Assembly: GCF_000213175.1 (NCBI RefSeq)
Contig: NW_009799102.1
Coordinates: 900,509-964,508, forward strand
Direction of reading: 5' to 3'
Source of the DNA: Neurospora tetrasperma FGSC 2508
Lineage: Eukaryota > Ascomycota > Sordariomycetes > Sordariales > Sordariaceae
Length of the DNA stretch: 64,000 bases
Position numbers and translations under genes: made by a program
The notes under the pieces: model-generated
Told to the model about the DNA's origin: nothing
Seen by the model: the letters and a program-made list of their open reading frames with translations, nothing else
The model's database searches: none
Shown: positions 47,136 through 58,708 of the stretch, piece after piece
How the letters are laid out: every line of letters starts with the position of its first letter
How positions within the stretch are numbered: the stretch's first letter is position 1

Positions 47136-47924
47136 TACGGTGGCCCAAGTGTGACTTGGGTCGTTTATCCAAAAGTTCTGAAAACCTGAAGTCTAACCAG
47201 CTGCAGGCATTAGGCTCGCCCCAGAGGGTGGCTAAGTTTGTAAGCTATCTCGCGAAGTCAATTCCCATTGGCTCTTATTAACTCCTATTGATTCCCATTG
47301 ACTCCTATTGACTCTTATCAACTCCCATCAACTCCCATTAACTCCCATTAACTCCCATTGACTCCCATTGACTCCCATTGACTCCCATTGACTCTATTGC
47401 TTCATTGCTTCATTGCTTCATTGCTTCATTGCTTCATTGCTTCGGACGGTAGGTCTGCTAAGACTTTAGGTAGTAGTGCAAATGGACCTTAGCTCCTTTG
47501 AGGTAGGGTGATAGCGATAGGGCAATGCTAATAAATGGCCCTATACTTGGTTCCGCTTGATTCTTCTCTAAATTTTTGAGTTGGGGTAAGGTAACAATGC
47601 AAATGGATCCCCCCCCCCCCTCCCCTCTCCCCCCTTCTTCCGGCCGGGGCTAAAAAGAAAAGAAGAAAAAGAAAAAGAAAAGAAGAAGATAAAGACGAAA
47701 AAGAGAAAGACAAAGAAAAAGGGATGAAAAAAGGAAGAGGTAAAAAAAGGAAGATAGGAAAGAAGTTGGAAAGGTTGGAGTTAAAGTTCAAGGTCTGGGC
47801 GTGGTTGTTGAATTTTATAAGTATGGTACACTAGAGGCGTTGATATAAAATGGCCGACACTTGGCTTCAGCTGGGAGCTTGGACCAGTTTTATAAACGAC
47901 CTAAGTCACACTTGGGCCACCGTA
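47136..47924. mobile_element. TIR (MITE-like) DNA transposon relic, non-coding
   Basis: 33-bp terminal inverted repeats at 47136-47168 (TACGGTGGCCCAAGTG then TGACTTGGGTCGTTTAT) and 47892-47924 match at 32 of 33 positions. Both ends are flanked by TCCTCC (47130-47135 and 47925-47930), a likely 6-bp target duplication; a TA duplication inside that is the other reading. Each arm contains CCCAAGT-GTG-ACTTGGG, a small palindrome (in one arm with one change). No transposase frame is present, so it would depend on a partner elsewhere. Inside are tandem arrays, a purine-rich tract (47650-47770) and two related ~25-bp segments (ATAAATGGCC near 47530 and ATAAAATGGCC near 47844). Confidence 0.75.
47261..47444 (+). 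repeat. Two adjoining tandem arrays (10-bp and 8-bp units)
   Basis: About 14 units of a 10-bp repeat close to ACTCCCATTG (with TTA and TCA variants) at 47261-47399 run straight into five full units of TTCATTGC at 47401-47440. The second unit could have arisen from the end of the first (CATTG is shared). Confidence 0.92.
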
Positions 47925-49038
47925 TCCTCCTGATATCCACTTGCCAAGTCTAGAAAAGGCTGCATGTCCACTATCAGTTCAGTGCATTGCGGGACGGGGG
48001 CTGGATGGCTCAATGGTAGGTACAGTGCCTTACCTTTAACGGTTCATCACACATCCAATGTCCCCATTCCATTCAAGTTGACTTTCTCTTTCTCCAACTC
48101 CCCAAACACCCACCACCACCACCATCACTTCCTCCTCTCCCGTCTTCCTCCTCCTCCTCCTCCTCTACCCAAGTACCCTGACAACTTCCTCCGCCTGCAT
48201 TTGGCTATGCCAGGGGAGCTTCGGGAGACTTTGTTACTTCGTACTTTCCTTTGAATAGATACTACTACCGGGCGGGTGTTGTCATTTTTTTTTTATTCCA
48301 CTCTTTGTTAGATCCACCAACGCCCACTCATACTATCCGCAGTGTCGACGGCGGGCAACAAGCGCAGTTTTACGATCACCATCCAGACGGATTTCCTCCT
48401 CCACTAGGTCTTGGCCTACATACATACATCAAGCTTCGGCAATCCAATCCGCCGCCATCTGCACATCTGCCACAAGCACCGCGCGTCCTACCTACCTTTT
48501 TGCCTTGCATTAGCATCTGCATCAAGCATATCAGCATTTGGTTTTTTCCCGCCACAAACGATCTCGAACCGATATTGACCTCGACGTCGATTCGTTCCAC
48601 CCCCTCACCACCACACTACGATTTCTCCATCTTGTTCGGATACATACAACCGCATCGCATCGTTCGGCAATCTGTCTTTTCTCTTTTCACGTTCATAACA
48701 TTATCGGCGACCACCAATGCACATAATCACAACCGTTCACTCATCTTTCCCAATGCTTAAATAATCGCTAATTGCAATAATTCCATCTCTCGCGACCTTG
48801 GGTCGGTCAACAACGAAACCTAAAGTCATTCAGTCAGAAACCATCTTCATTCTTTGGGGTTGAAGACTTGAGGCATAACAACTAGGAGCCTGTGCATATC
48901 ACTCACGGATACCCACCGTCAAAGTGTTTTAGGTCATCGACACATTTGCCGATATCAGGACAGGAGCCCAGTATCCGAACAACGACCTCGATTGTGGTGG
49001 ATTGACTCGCTGAGGGTCAGTGACCAGTGTTCTCAACA

Positions 49039-50705
49039 ATGGTTGGGATACCTAAGCTCCTAGAGCTTACGCTCTTGGCCACCTCAGCTTGCGCCTTCTT
49101 CATCTGGCCTCCTCTACCATGCGATCCAGGGGAGCCTTGTTATGTGAGCGGTAGTAACGATGTTAGAGGAAAGACGCTTGTGGGAGCTGGAGGTCAATTC
49201 CATTCTCCATCGCCGCCTGGAGGTGAACCCGCACCGGACGGGTTTATCAGTCTCAGTGTGGAGCAAAGAAACGCCGATGTACGTTCTGTTCTTTTCTCGG
49301 ATGTCCAACGGTTATTCTCAGCAATTGATGCAGGCTAACACGCTCAATCTGGTAGCCTAATGAGAGTCACGAAGCTGGCGCTGCCCGAGCTGCCCGAGAC
49401 GCCAAGCGAATTGCACACAGATTTGCTAGCTTGGATAGCACGCGAGTACCAAAAAGGAGGTCCGGCAGGCTGGCAGCCAGGACTAATACGTATGCCGTTG
49501 TCGAACCCGAGAGTACAAACAGGAAGGATAGCGCGGGCATCTACCACGACCCTTCGGACTACGCCTATTTCGCCAAAGTTCAGTTTGGTTCGTCAAAGAA
49601 GCCGTTGTATATGCTCCTAGACACCGGTTCCTCGACGGCGTGGATCATGGGCTCGACATGCAAGAGCGACGCCTGCATCTACCACAACCTTTTCGGGGTT
49701 GACGACTCCAAGACGCTCAAGCTGCAGAGCAAGGAGTTTCGTCTTGCCTATGGAACTGGCGCTGTTGCCGGCACTCTCGCCCGTGATACCATCTCGGTTG
49801 CCGGAATTTCCCTCGATATGGCCTTCGGGTTGGCCAATGAGACATCTAGTGACTTTACTCATTTCGCCTTCGATGGCATTCTTGGCCTCGACATGGCCGT
49901 GGGGGGCACAGACGGTTTCATAACCGAGCTTGTGAACCAAAAGGTTCTGCAAAGCAACATTTTTGCCGTCACTCTGGGCCGAGCTTCGGACCCAGTCAAC
50001 GAAGGTCAGATCACGTTTGGAGGTGTCGACCCTTCCAAGTACACGGGTGACATTACCTACACGAATCTGGCCAAGGATAACAGGGGCGCTTGGATCATTC
50101 CCATTGACGGCTTTGGATTTGGAGGTAAAAAGGTGACCTTCCAGGGCCGTACGACGTACATTGATACGGGCACTTCGTTTGCCTTTGGACCGCCAGCGGA
50201 TGTCACGGCTCTCCATAAGCTTATTCCTGGTTCCACGACGGTAGACGAGGTCACATGGTATGTTCCGTGCAGCGACTCTCCGATTGAGGTGACGTTTAGC
50301 GGTGTTACCTACAAGATTTCGGCCAAAGACTGGCAGGCGGGCAGCGGCACGTCGTGCAGAAGCAACATTTATGGACGCGAGGTGGTGGCAAACGGCTGGT
50401 TGCTCGGAGACGTTTTCCTCAAGAACGTGTATAGCGTCTTTGATGTGGATAAGAAACGCATCGGATTCGCTGCCAAGGTTGAGCCTGTTACGATAACGAC
50501 CACATCGGGTGCTCAGACCAGCCAAACCGCTTCTGGTACGACCTCTTCGAATGATACTCCCACCTCGGCCGATGCCACGGGCCAATCTACCAAGAGCCAA
50601 TCTGCAACTCCGAGTGGGAAGGATTCCGCCGGTTACCAGCTCAAGAGCAACGCGTATGCTCTGGTGCTGGGTATCACCGTCATGGCCGCCGCTATCGTGG
50701 CTTAG
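49039..50705 (+). CDS. GPI-anchored aspartic protease (yapsin-like)
   Basis: Exons 49039-49278 and 49356-50705 give 529 residues; GTACGT donor, GGTAG acceptor, phase 0. The N-terminus MVGIPKLLELTLLATSACAF is a signal peptide. A propeptide follows with a basic site VPKRRSGR (~110-117). The pepsin fold has both catalytic motifs: LLDTGSSTAW (Asp ~169) and YIDTGTSFAFGP (Asp ~350). It also has the flap LAYGTGAVAGTL and the closing GWLLGDVFLKNVYSVFDVD. After ~440 comes a Ser/Thr-rich stalk and a hydrophobic C-terminus AYALVLGITVMAAAIVA, the layout of a GPI signal. It would act at the cell surface. The leader is long, and two short frames precede the ATG. Confidence 0.95.
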
Positions 50706-52428
50706 TAGCACACCACACGGTGTTTGTACAATATTCCGCATCCTTGTTTGGTTGTCTGTTTTTCGTTTCACACACACACATGCCGCATATCAATAGCAAG
50801 CCAGCGAGTTATTGAAGTTTCCTGTAACATATGATACCCTCAAGTGTACCTTTTGAGAAAGAAAATGAGTTAGTTGACAGCACATCTTTGGAAGAAGAAA
50901 GCTGGGTTTGAAAAAAAAGAGAAAAAAAATAGATGATGTGTATAAACATGCAACATGCAAGCAAGCCTTCAGGGTTAGAAGATGATACAGCGGGCGCGGG
51001 TGTTTTAATACTATGGATTGGTTCATTTTGGGTGTCTGTGAGCTTTTTTTCATGGACACTGCACACCGGATACATGTGCATACATACACAGGGGTCCAAG
51101 CGATGAAGTATCTAATGTAATGGGCACACATTGTCTTTATAGAGAGGGAGAATTGATAGTGGTATGGTTGCTTGACGTTGACGATGACGAAAAGTTGAGG
51201 CTCTCGCTGTTTTCTGTGGGGAAGATGCAGCGGGCAGCCAGATAGATCCCGTCCCGTCGGCGGTTTCTGTTACCGTACCCCAGAAATGTCTGTGTCGTGC
51301 AGTGTGGGTGGTGACTGCTTGGGTGGTTGGTGGTGTGGTGTGGTGGTGGTGGTGGTGGAGGAGGAGGAAGGCCGGGGGATGTGGACCTGAGCTCCAATAG
51401 GACGGGTGCCAAGGAGGAAGGACGGGAACAAAAGCCCAGGATTTATTGGCAAATCCACTCCCGCGTTTGGGTTTCAATAGGACTTTTCTTCTACACTACA
51501 CCATGGTACTCATGAGGATATATTTCTGAAGATGTGATTTGTGAATGGAGTGGAAGCACTTTGTTAGTGTACAGATAGCTCAGCCCAGAGAGGCTCAATG
51601 GCCCTGGAGAATAAAGCTTGGGTGTTGTCGCTACGGTAGCCCCTGAATTTACTAGACGAATAGGGGATGATGTTTGATCCCCTGTTTATCACATGACAGG
51701 AGGCCCCAAGTCCTCAACTGCTTTGGGTGGCCTGGAGACCTGGAGTCCCCTAAATCGTGCAGCTGAAAGTCCCTGCCGGCGGCCCGATTTAATCAATTGA
51801 ATTGAAGCGTCCGCAGGGGCACTCCTCCGCACTCCGCATCCGTTGAGGTAACTCAGCACGGGCATCCCGCTATGCCGCATCCCGCTTACGATTTACACGT
51901 ATCCTCCCCCAAGCTTCCACTTTGTCTCAGACAACAGCAACTCCACAAGCTTCCAGCAACCAACACCGACTAATTGTCCTTTCTTCTTGTTTCCTTTTTT
52001 TTTTTTCGTTTATTGAACACCAGAAACCTTGTTGGTAGCTGTCTGTGTTTGCTTCAATCCGGCCCCAACTTTTCTTTGCCCTGTCCATCTGTTGGTTACT
52101 GCTGCTAGCTGGCCTCTTGATACCTTCTTTGACTTACACCTCCACCACAACAACTAGACCGCGGCAACCGCTCGTTACCTACCTAGTCACTCCGCCCGCT
52201 CCCCCGAGACCGAGACCGACGTTCGTAATACCTACCTCTACTACTACCTACTTGATCATAAAGCAACAGACCGACAGATCGAATACATACCCGAACGATA
52301 TACATAGACAAGAAGACAATGCCCTCGATAGGAAGGGACTACTGCCGAGTTATATAATAAGAAGAAAAGAGAGAGGGGGGGGGAGAAAATATACAAAGGA
52401 AAGACGGAAGAGCCAGGGAACTGAAGCA
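50706..52428. other. Intergenic region upstream of the amino acid transporter
   Basis: 1.7 kb. The frame of the next gene is open from 52045 without an ATG until 52429, so part is leader or, less likely, another exon. A GGT/GGA run lies at about 51326-51370. No other gene seen. Confidence 0.5.
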
Positions 52429-54585
52429 ATGGGCAAAGCCGCCCACGAATCGTATGGCGCTGGCGCTGGCGCTGGAGGGCCCCGGACTGCTTCCACCCAC
52501 AAGAATCATAACGATGAAAATGTCGGGTTACTATCTGGCGGTAGCCCCAATCTGCTCGACGATGATGGCTACGACGGCGACTCTACAACAATAACAGGGA
52601 ACGGGGCGGGGGCGGGGCCGGGGATAGAGACAGCAGGAGAACAACGAGAGGAAGGCAACAACAGCCCCCCAGTAGACCCAAGACCAGCACCAGCACCAGC
52701 ACCAGGCCACATCAAACTGCCCCGACGACAATCCGCCCTCTCTGCCCCTCGAACCCCCCGAACCCCTCGCACCCCGAACCGCGTGCGCTTCGACCTACGT
52801 CCTACCACCTTTGGCGACAACAGCCCTACTACAGCCGGAGCAGCAGCGCCCAATGGCAACAATGGCGCCCCAGAAGACCACCACCACCACGCCCGCGACT
52901 CGTTCGATTCCTACTTTGACATAGACGACTCATCATCGGACCAGCAGCCGCTCACGTCCTTTTCGGACTACCACCGCCAAGGGCGCGTCCCCTTGCTAAC
53001 GGGCATCGAAGCCCCCTCCGTCACCGTCGCCAACAACGGTCCCTGGGGCTCTGACGAAGATGTGGCCTCATGGGCCGAAACGGAGCGGTCACGCCCCAAA
53101 TCGGGCTTGCGCATGGCGTTTATGAACATGGCCAACTCCATTATTGGCGCGGGCATCATCGGGCAGCCATACGCGTTCAAGCAGGCCGGGTTGTTGTCTG
53201 GGATCGTGTTGCTGGTGGGATTGACGGTCGTGGTGGACTGGACGATTAGACTTATCGTGATCAACTCGAAGCTATCGGGGGCGAATAGCTTCCAGGGAAC
53301 GGTGGAGAAGTGTTTTGGACGGAGTGGGTTGATTGCGATTAGCGTGGCGCAGTGGGCGTTTGCGTTTGGCGGGATGGTGGCTTTTGGGGTGATTGTGGGG
53401 GACTCGATACCGAATGTGTTGAGGGCGATTTGGCCGGGACTAAGGGAGGAGGGGGTGAAGGGCACGTTGGTGGGTTGGTTGGTGGGGAGGCAGGGAGTTA
53501 TTTTGGTTTGTACGCTGGGGGTTAGTTATCCGTTGGCGTTGTATAGGGATATTGCCATGGTGAGTTTTACTGTTTTTTTCTTAGGATGGGAGGGATTAGG
53601 GGCATGAGGGGAGATATGGAGGGAATGTGGTTGAGAGATTGCGACAGTGGACGGACGGACGGCTAATCTGGTTTTCTATGATAACAGCTAGCAAAAGCGA
53701 GTACCCTCGCTCTGGTCAGCATGGCCGTGATCTTGGTCACAGTCCTGGTACAAGGCGGATTAGCTCCAGAAGCGGACAAAGGGACATTGGCAAGCTGGAA
53801 TCTGCTTATCATCAACGATGGCATATTCCAAGCTATAGGAGTAATTTCCTTTGGTACGAGTTGTCCCTTCTTCTTCTTCTTCTTCTTCTTCTTCTTCTTC
53901 TTCTTCTTCTTCTTCTTCTTCTTCTCTCCACCAACATTCATCCAAACAAAAGTCACTAACACCACCGCACGCAGCCTTCGTCTGCCACCATAACTCCCTC
54001 CTAATCTACGGCTCCCTCAAAACCCCCACCATCGACCGCTTCTCCCTCGTCACCCACATCTCCACCGGCGTCTCCATGATTGCCTGCTTGCTCATGGCCC
54101 TCGTCGGCTTTCTGACCTTCGGCGACCGCACCCTCGGTAACGTCCTCAACAACTTCCCCGCCGACAACACCATGGTCAACGTCGCCCGCCTCTGCTTCGG
54201 ATTGAACATGCTCACCACACTCCCCCTCGAAGCCTTTGTTTGTCGCGAAGTCATGCTCAACTACTGGTTCCCTGGGGACCCCTTTAACATGAACCTGCAC
54301 CTGCTGTTCACTTCTAGTTTGGTAGTCAGCGCCATGGTGTTGAGCATGATCACTTGTGATTTGGGAACTGTGTTTGAGTTGGTCGGAGCTACTAGTGCCG
54401 CGGCCATGGCGTATATATTGCCGCCGTTGTGTTATTTGAAATTGACCAAAGAAACCGGAGGCTGGAAGAGGGCGGCGGCGTGGGCCACGGCGGCGTTTGG
54501 CACGCTGGTTATGGGGATCAGTATGTTGCAGGCGGCTGGGAAGATGATGCGAGGGGAAGGAGGCGCGGGGCAGTGTATGTCTTAG
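52429..54585 (+). CDS. Vacuolar-type amino acid transporter (Avt/SLC38 family)
   Basis: Exons 52429-53559, 53688-53853 and 53975-54585 give 635 residues. The first ~220 residues are disordered and cytosolic, with Gly/Ala, Pro/Ala and Thr-Pro-Arg repeats and an acidic DSFDSYFDIDDSSSD patch. The carrier core begins at RPKSGLRMAFMNMANSIIGA, the usual first helix of the AAAP fold, with ~11 helices after it. These include AFKQAGLLSGIVLLVGLTVV, FVCHHNSLLIYGSLK, and LEAFVCREVMLNYWFPG. Relatives in yeast (Avt2-Avt7) move neutral amino acids at the vacuole or ER membrane. The exact substrate and direction are not readable. Intron 2 contains a long TTC array. The start at 52429 is the first in-frame ATG. 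Confidence 0.92.
53868..53924 (+). repeat. (TTC)19 microsatellite in an intron
   Basis: Nineteen uninterrupted TTC units lie between donor GTACGAG (53854) and acceptor GCAG (53971-53974) of the transporter's second intron, making up nearly half of it. Confidence 0.95.
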
Positions 54586-55780
54586 TTTTGAGACTCGAGA
54601 CTCTTGACTCTTGATGTAGTCCTTAATGATCATGATGAAGATGAAGATGATGATGGGTTGTATAGGGCTGGGATGGATACAGCTGTATTGTATTCTAGGG
54701 AAGGAAAAAAAAAAAGAAAGACATATGGACACACGCTGGCGTTGAGATTCCCAGTAAGAAGAAGACGATGCTCTATGCTTGCCTTTCGTTGTGCTGGTAC
54801 TCGCTGAGAGGAGGGAGGGGAAAGGAAAAAGGAGGTTTGTTTGGTTTGGATATGACGAGGTTTTGGGGGGTGGGGATATAGAACGGCATGAACGGTATAT
54901 ACACAGGTACCTACACCTTTGGGATATGGACATGGTTTAGTTGGGTATTCGATGGTGTTTCAATGTCGGATTACACATGTCGATACATAGTTCTATGGCT
55001 GGCCACGGGCAAATCCAGACTCCCAGCATCTAGTAGGGTGGTAGGGTACCACGACGGGATACGAGGGTTGTCCTTGCATCTCTCTTACCATCGTACATGC
55101 TCACGATATCATGAGCTTGCGTATTTACCGAACTAGATGTAGACGGGGTGCCTACGAATATACACTACTTACCTTTCTTTCATAATGTAGTTCATCCGAG
55201 GACGAAACGAACTTGATGCACATGAGATGAACCATGGTTCGACCTTCTCCCGCGTTTCTAGTTTGCCTTATGCTGTACAATGAATGGCATTGCCTCGTCG
55301 GCGAACGATTGGATATCTAAATTCCGCCCAGATATCGTACTTGTAATCACCATTCCTACCTAGGTAAGTGCTATATTCGGTTACTTGAACGTCTTTTCCA
55401 GAGACATTGTTTATACTTGTATCATATCATACGAACCATCAACTTTGTCGAACTGTTTTACATTGATTGCACAGTACGTGATTTTCTTTTCTTTTTCTTT
55501 TTCCTCCTAATTTGTCAGTACGGTACTGTTCTTTCCCCTTTCCTTGCACGAGTAATAAATAAATCGCCCGGTCCGTCGTCACTCTTGCTAACCGGGCGGG
55601 CATCACGGACGGTTCAAGCTGAAGAATGGTACACACAGCAGGTACAGATACAACAGCCCTACTTTTCCACCTCCCTCTAAATCTGCTCCCGCACCATATA
55701 CTACATACACTACAAACCTATCATTCCCTCCCCCCCTCCCCCCACGATCATCGAATACATCAATCATGCACAGCACATCG

Positions 55781-55840
55781 TAGCGGTGGTGGTGGTGGCG
55801 GTGGTGGTGGTGGTGGCGGTGGTGGTGGTGGTGGTGGTTC
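55781..55840 (+). repeat. GGT/GGC trinucleotide run
   Basis: About 20 units of GGT with interspersed GGC. On either strand it would read as poly-Gly, poly-Val or poly-His frames, which I take as artefacts. Confidence 0.9.
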
Positions 55841-56366
55841 ACCTGACTGAAATAACCAACCAACCACTCAGGACCCTGGAAATTGCTAATCCAGCAGAAT
55901 AGGTAGGTAGATTGTGGGGTTGCCGTTGATGCTGTTAGTGCAAGTGGGTACTGGTTGCTATGTACACTACATGTCTAAGCTTTCAAAGTTGCCTTTGGGG
56001 GGGATCACCGCCCCTAGTTCTAGTGTAGTGCTAGCGTAGACCCCTTTGAGACCCTGGATGATGGGGAGGAGTGTGATTGCTGATAGGTATGGTATGGGGC
56101 TTGCTACTGGATGACACTTCGTACCTAGTCAAGGAGGCTGTCTACGTAGTGTCGTGTGAAGCCTGGTCAGTCAGTCAGATCTCGAGATGTACACCAAAGA
56201 GTCTCAAGAGTGCATAGAATAAATGTGCCGCACACCTACTGATGAAACTTCTCAGAAAAGGGAGGGGGGCTCAGGTGGTAGGGATACTATCTTATCTAGC
56301 CAGCGGCTGAACAAGGCAGTAAGTAGTAGGAGTACCTAGAAGGGTGTGCCTACTTATCTTGCTCAT

Positions 56367-56370
<4 letters not shown>

Positions 56371-56406
<36 letters not shown>
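56371..56406 (+). repeat. (CA)18 microsatellite
   Basis: Eighteen uninterrupted CA units in the spacer. Confidence 0.95.
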
Positions 56407-56407
<1 letters not shown>

Positions 56408-56574
56408 GATACACAAGACAATCAACAAGACCTGACCTAATGGAGGTCACTAGACAACCACGACAAGGGACCAAGTGGAAAGGCAGCTAGCTAGCTGTAT
56501 GTAGCTACGATACGATACTGTAGCTGGGTGGTCTGGTGGTAATGTGACCTTCAAAGAGGAGACACCAAAAAAAG

Positions 56575-56582
56575 TATAAATA
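56575..56582 (+). promoter_or_regulatory. TATA box of the Cys-rich peptide gene
   Basis: TATAAATA lies 138 bp before the ATG at 56713, and is followed by CT-rich and CAAC-rich leader sequence. Strong TATA boxes are uncommon in this window and suit an inducible or highly expressed gene. Confidence 0.6.
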
Positions 56583-56712
56583 CTAGCGTTTCAACAACTT
56601 TCCATTTTCTCTTCTTTCTGGTTATCACCTCACGTTCACGTCTCTCTCTTGCCTCACCTGCAGTCGTTGACAATTAAATTTACACCCAACCCAACCTAAA
56701 CACCCTCCAAAA

Positions 56713-56961
56713 ATGCACGGATCAAGCTGCCCCAAGTGCGGAGCCGCCTCGGACGGTTCTTCCAAGTCGTGCGGTTCCTGCGGTGCTGTAAGTTCAACAA
56801 TCCATCCATCCATCAATCAATCTATTATTCTTTCTCCCTCACCCATTCATTACCATCCAACCTCGCTTGTCCCGAAGTCCACACACCCACCCAAAAAGAG
56901 ATAACCCGATAACTGACCTCATCACTCTTTGGGAACACGTAAACAGTCCTGCCCCAACTAG
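56713..56961 (+). CDS. 29-residue Cys-rich peptide, metallothionein-like
   Basis: Exons 56713-56787 and 56947-56961, spliced GTAAGT...AAACAG with an AACTGAC branch near 56910, give a 29-residue product. Its cysteines are at 6, 9, 20, 23 and 27 (CPKC, CGSC, and a lone C near the end), with Ser, Gly and Ala between and two lysines. There are no aromatic residues. This is the composition of small fungal metallothioneins that bind Cu or Zn. It differs from the known 26-residue copper metallothionein of Neurospora, which is richer in Cys. The intron (159 nt) is longer than the coding part, and gene finders would probably miss it. A zinc-ribbon-like CxxC...CxxC pair is the alternative reading. Confidence 0.75.
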
Positions 56962-58708
56962 GACAAGCAATCCGGCATATATCAAGACGGGAGGCAATAA
57001 CAACAAACAACAACAACAAACAAGGTCACCACCATGAGATGAGCTGAGCTGAGTCCCGATCACTCCGGGGCGGGGACCCGTCTTATGCTTCCCTTACGGA
57101 TGGCGAGACTGGAGTGGAGTGGAGTCTTTCTTGTGTGGGATGTACCTAGGTACATACCTACCTATCTACCTATCTGATATTGATACTTTGATACTTGGGA
57201 GCGAACAAGAAAAAAGACAAGACAAGACAAGACAAGACAAGACAAGGCAGCAAGCAGCCCTCTGTCCTGGGAGGAAGAAAAGCAAGGGAGAAAGCGAGCG
57301 ACGGACTTTTGTTTACGTCGTTCGGTTGGTTGGTTAACTTGACTTGACTTGACTTGGCTTGACTTGACTACCTTACCTTGCTTGCCTACCCGAGGGTAGA
57401 GCTAGATTACAACCAAATATTTAACCTCCTGCGTTGAGTAGGTTGTCAAGGAACTGAAGAACTGAAAGGAACTGATAGCGGGGAGCGTATATATACATAC
57501 GTTAGAAAGTGTTACGTGTGCCCACCTTTCCTTCCCTCTGTTGGCTATAATGAAGAAGTCCCAGAGAGTGTTCGAGATGCAAAGTATATGATGTATGGCA
57601 CATCATAGCTTACTTGTAAGTGATAGCTTCGTTGGCTGTCAAGACAATCATGCCTTTCTGGCATACCTCACGCGCCGAGTGTGATGACTCGGGAATATAA
57701 CTAGGTATACCCTTGATAGACATGACGTCCTTCATTCAATCAACTGTTTCACGTTTGGGTCTGGAGCTGGCGGCGGCCTCTCACCTCGGATTGCATACCC
57801 AGTCGGCAAAGCGTGATGACTACTGAACTTCGGACTGAAAGACTAGGTAGACAAACGGGCTGACGTAGAAGAAGTCTGTGCTCGTGTCAATGGTTGACAC
57901 ACGTATTGCAAGAGAGGACGGGTAATGCATGGTCTGAGGATGTACAATAGGTAACAGCAATTGTCGTCAACGGTCTATGGAAGTAGCAGGGACATTCGGC
58001 GGCCTCGCCACGCCGATCGCCCAAACAATACGGAACATTCGAGCTCAAAATCCCAATTTGAACCATGCAGCAGCAGCAGCAGCAGACGGAGACAGATAAA
58101 CAAGAACGCGATAAAACTAGAGATTAATAACAGACAGGTAGACACAGAGAGAGAGATAAGAGACAGACGCACACGGGCAGTGACAGAGAAAGAGAAATAA
58201 AGGAGACAGGTAAGGGGAGGGCCAGAGACGCGGCATGTGATTCCAGAAGAAACAAGAAATATTGAACCGCAAAACTCCTTTCTCCAGTCTCTCTCTTTCC
58301 CTTTACCGCCCTCAGGTGTCCTCCGTTTGTGTATACATGAACACAAGCCACGCACCCGTCCACGCCGACCACACACACACACAGAAATAGTGGAAAGGAG
58401 TCCAGACCCAGTTATCCTCCCTAAATATCGAGTAGTAAGGCCCATAAGTATCCCCGAAATCCCAAGCCCCTCCCCATTTGCGCTCTCCACACCCCTTTCT
58501 TCTTCTCTCTGTGAAATATTATCCGCTCGGTAGCAGCATCGACGGCGTCATTGGCAGAGAATTATCAACTAAGGTGATGATCATCTTTCGCTTTGAAAAC
58601 CGTTGCTTGATTACATGTTGCGAGGCTATCCGGGGAGGGCTTGGTGCAGATGATGTTGTTCGTCGTGCGATAGAAATAAAAGCATCTCTCTAAAGAGCTG
58701 TGGTTTGT
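56962..58708. other. Intergenic region with pentanucleotide repeats
   Basis: 1.7 kb between convergent genes. It holds a GACAA x6 run (57216-57245), a TTGACTTGAC run (57337-57371), an AGC run (58064-58085) and GA-rich tracts. It includes both 3' untranslated regions. No gene seen. Confidence 0.55.
57216..57245 (+). repeat. GACAA x6 tandem repeat
   Basis: Six exact GACAA units follow an A-rich stretch. Confidence 0.9.

Larger units (their letters stand above)
44267..49038. other. Gene-poor region of 4.8 kb
   Basis: The longest non-coding stretch in the window. It holds an ACCA/ACCAACC run (about 44961-45000), a transposon-like element at 47136-47924 with tandem arrays, CCA and TCC runs (about 48111-48165), and a long leader before the aspartic protease gene. 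A 264-codon frame at 45596-46390 lacks an expected composition and is dismissed. Confidence 0.55.
54586..56712. other. Intergenic region rich in simple repeats
   Basis: 2.1 kb with no convincing gene. It holds a GGT/GGC run (55781-55840), a (CA)18 run (56371-56406), and the promoter of the Cys-rich peptide gene. Confidence 0.55.

Noticed and set aside
49617-50777. Minus-strand frame of 386 codons over the aspartic protease
   Set aside because: The plus strand has both catalytic motifs and a full fold; the antisense text is not protein-like.
53868-53924. Poly-Phe, poly-Ser and poly-Glu frames across the TTC array
   Set aside because: They are translations of a microsatellite lying inside an intron.
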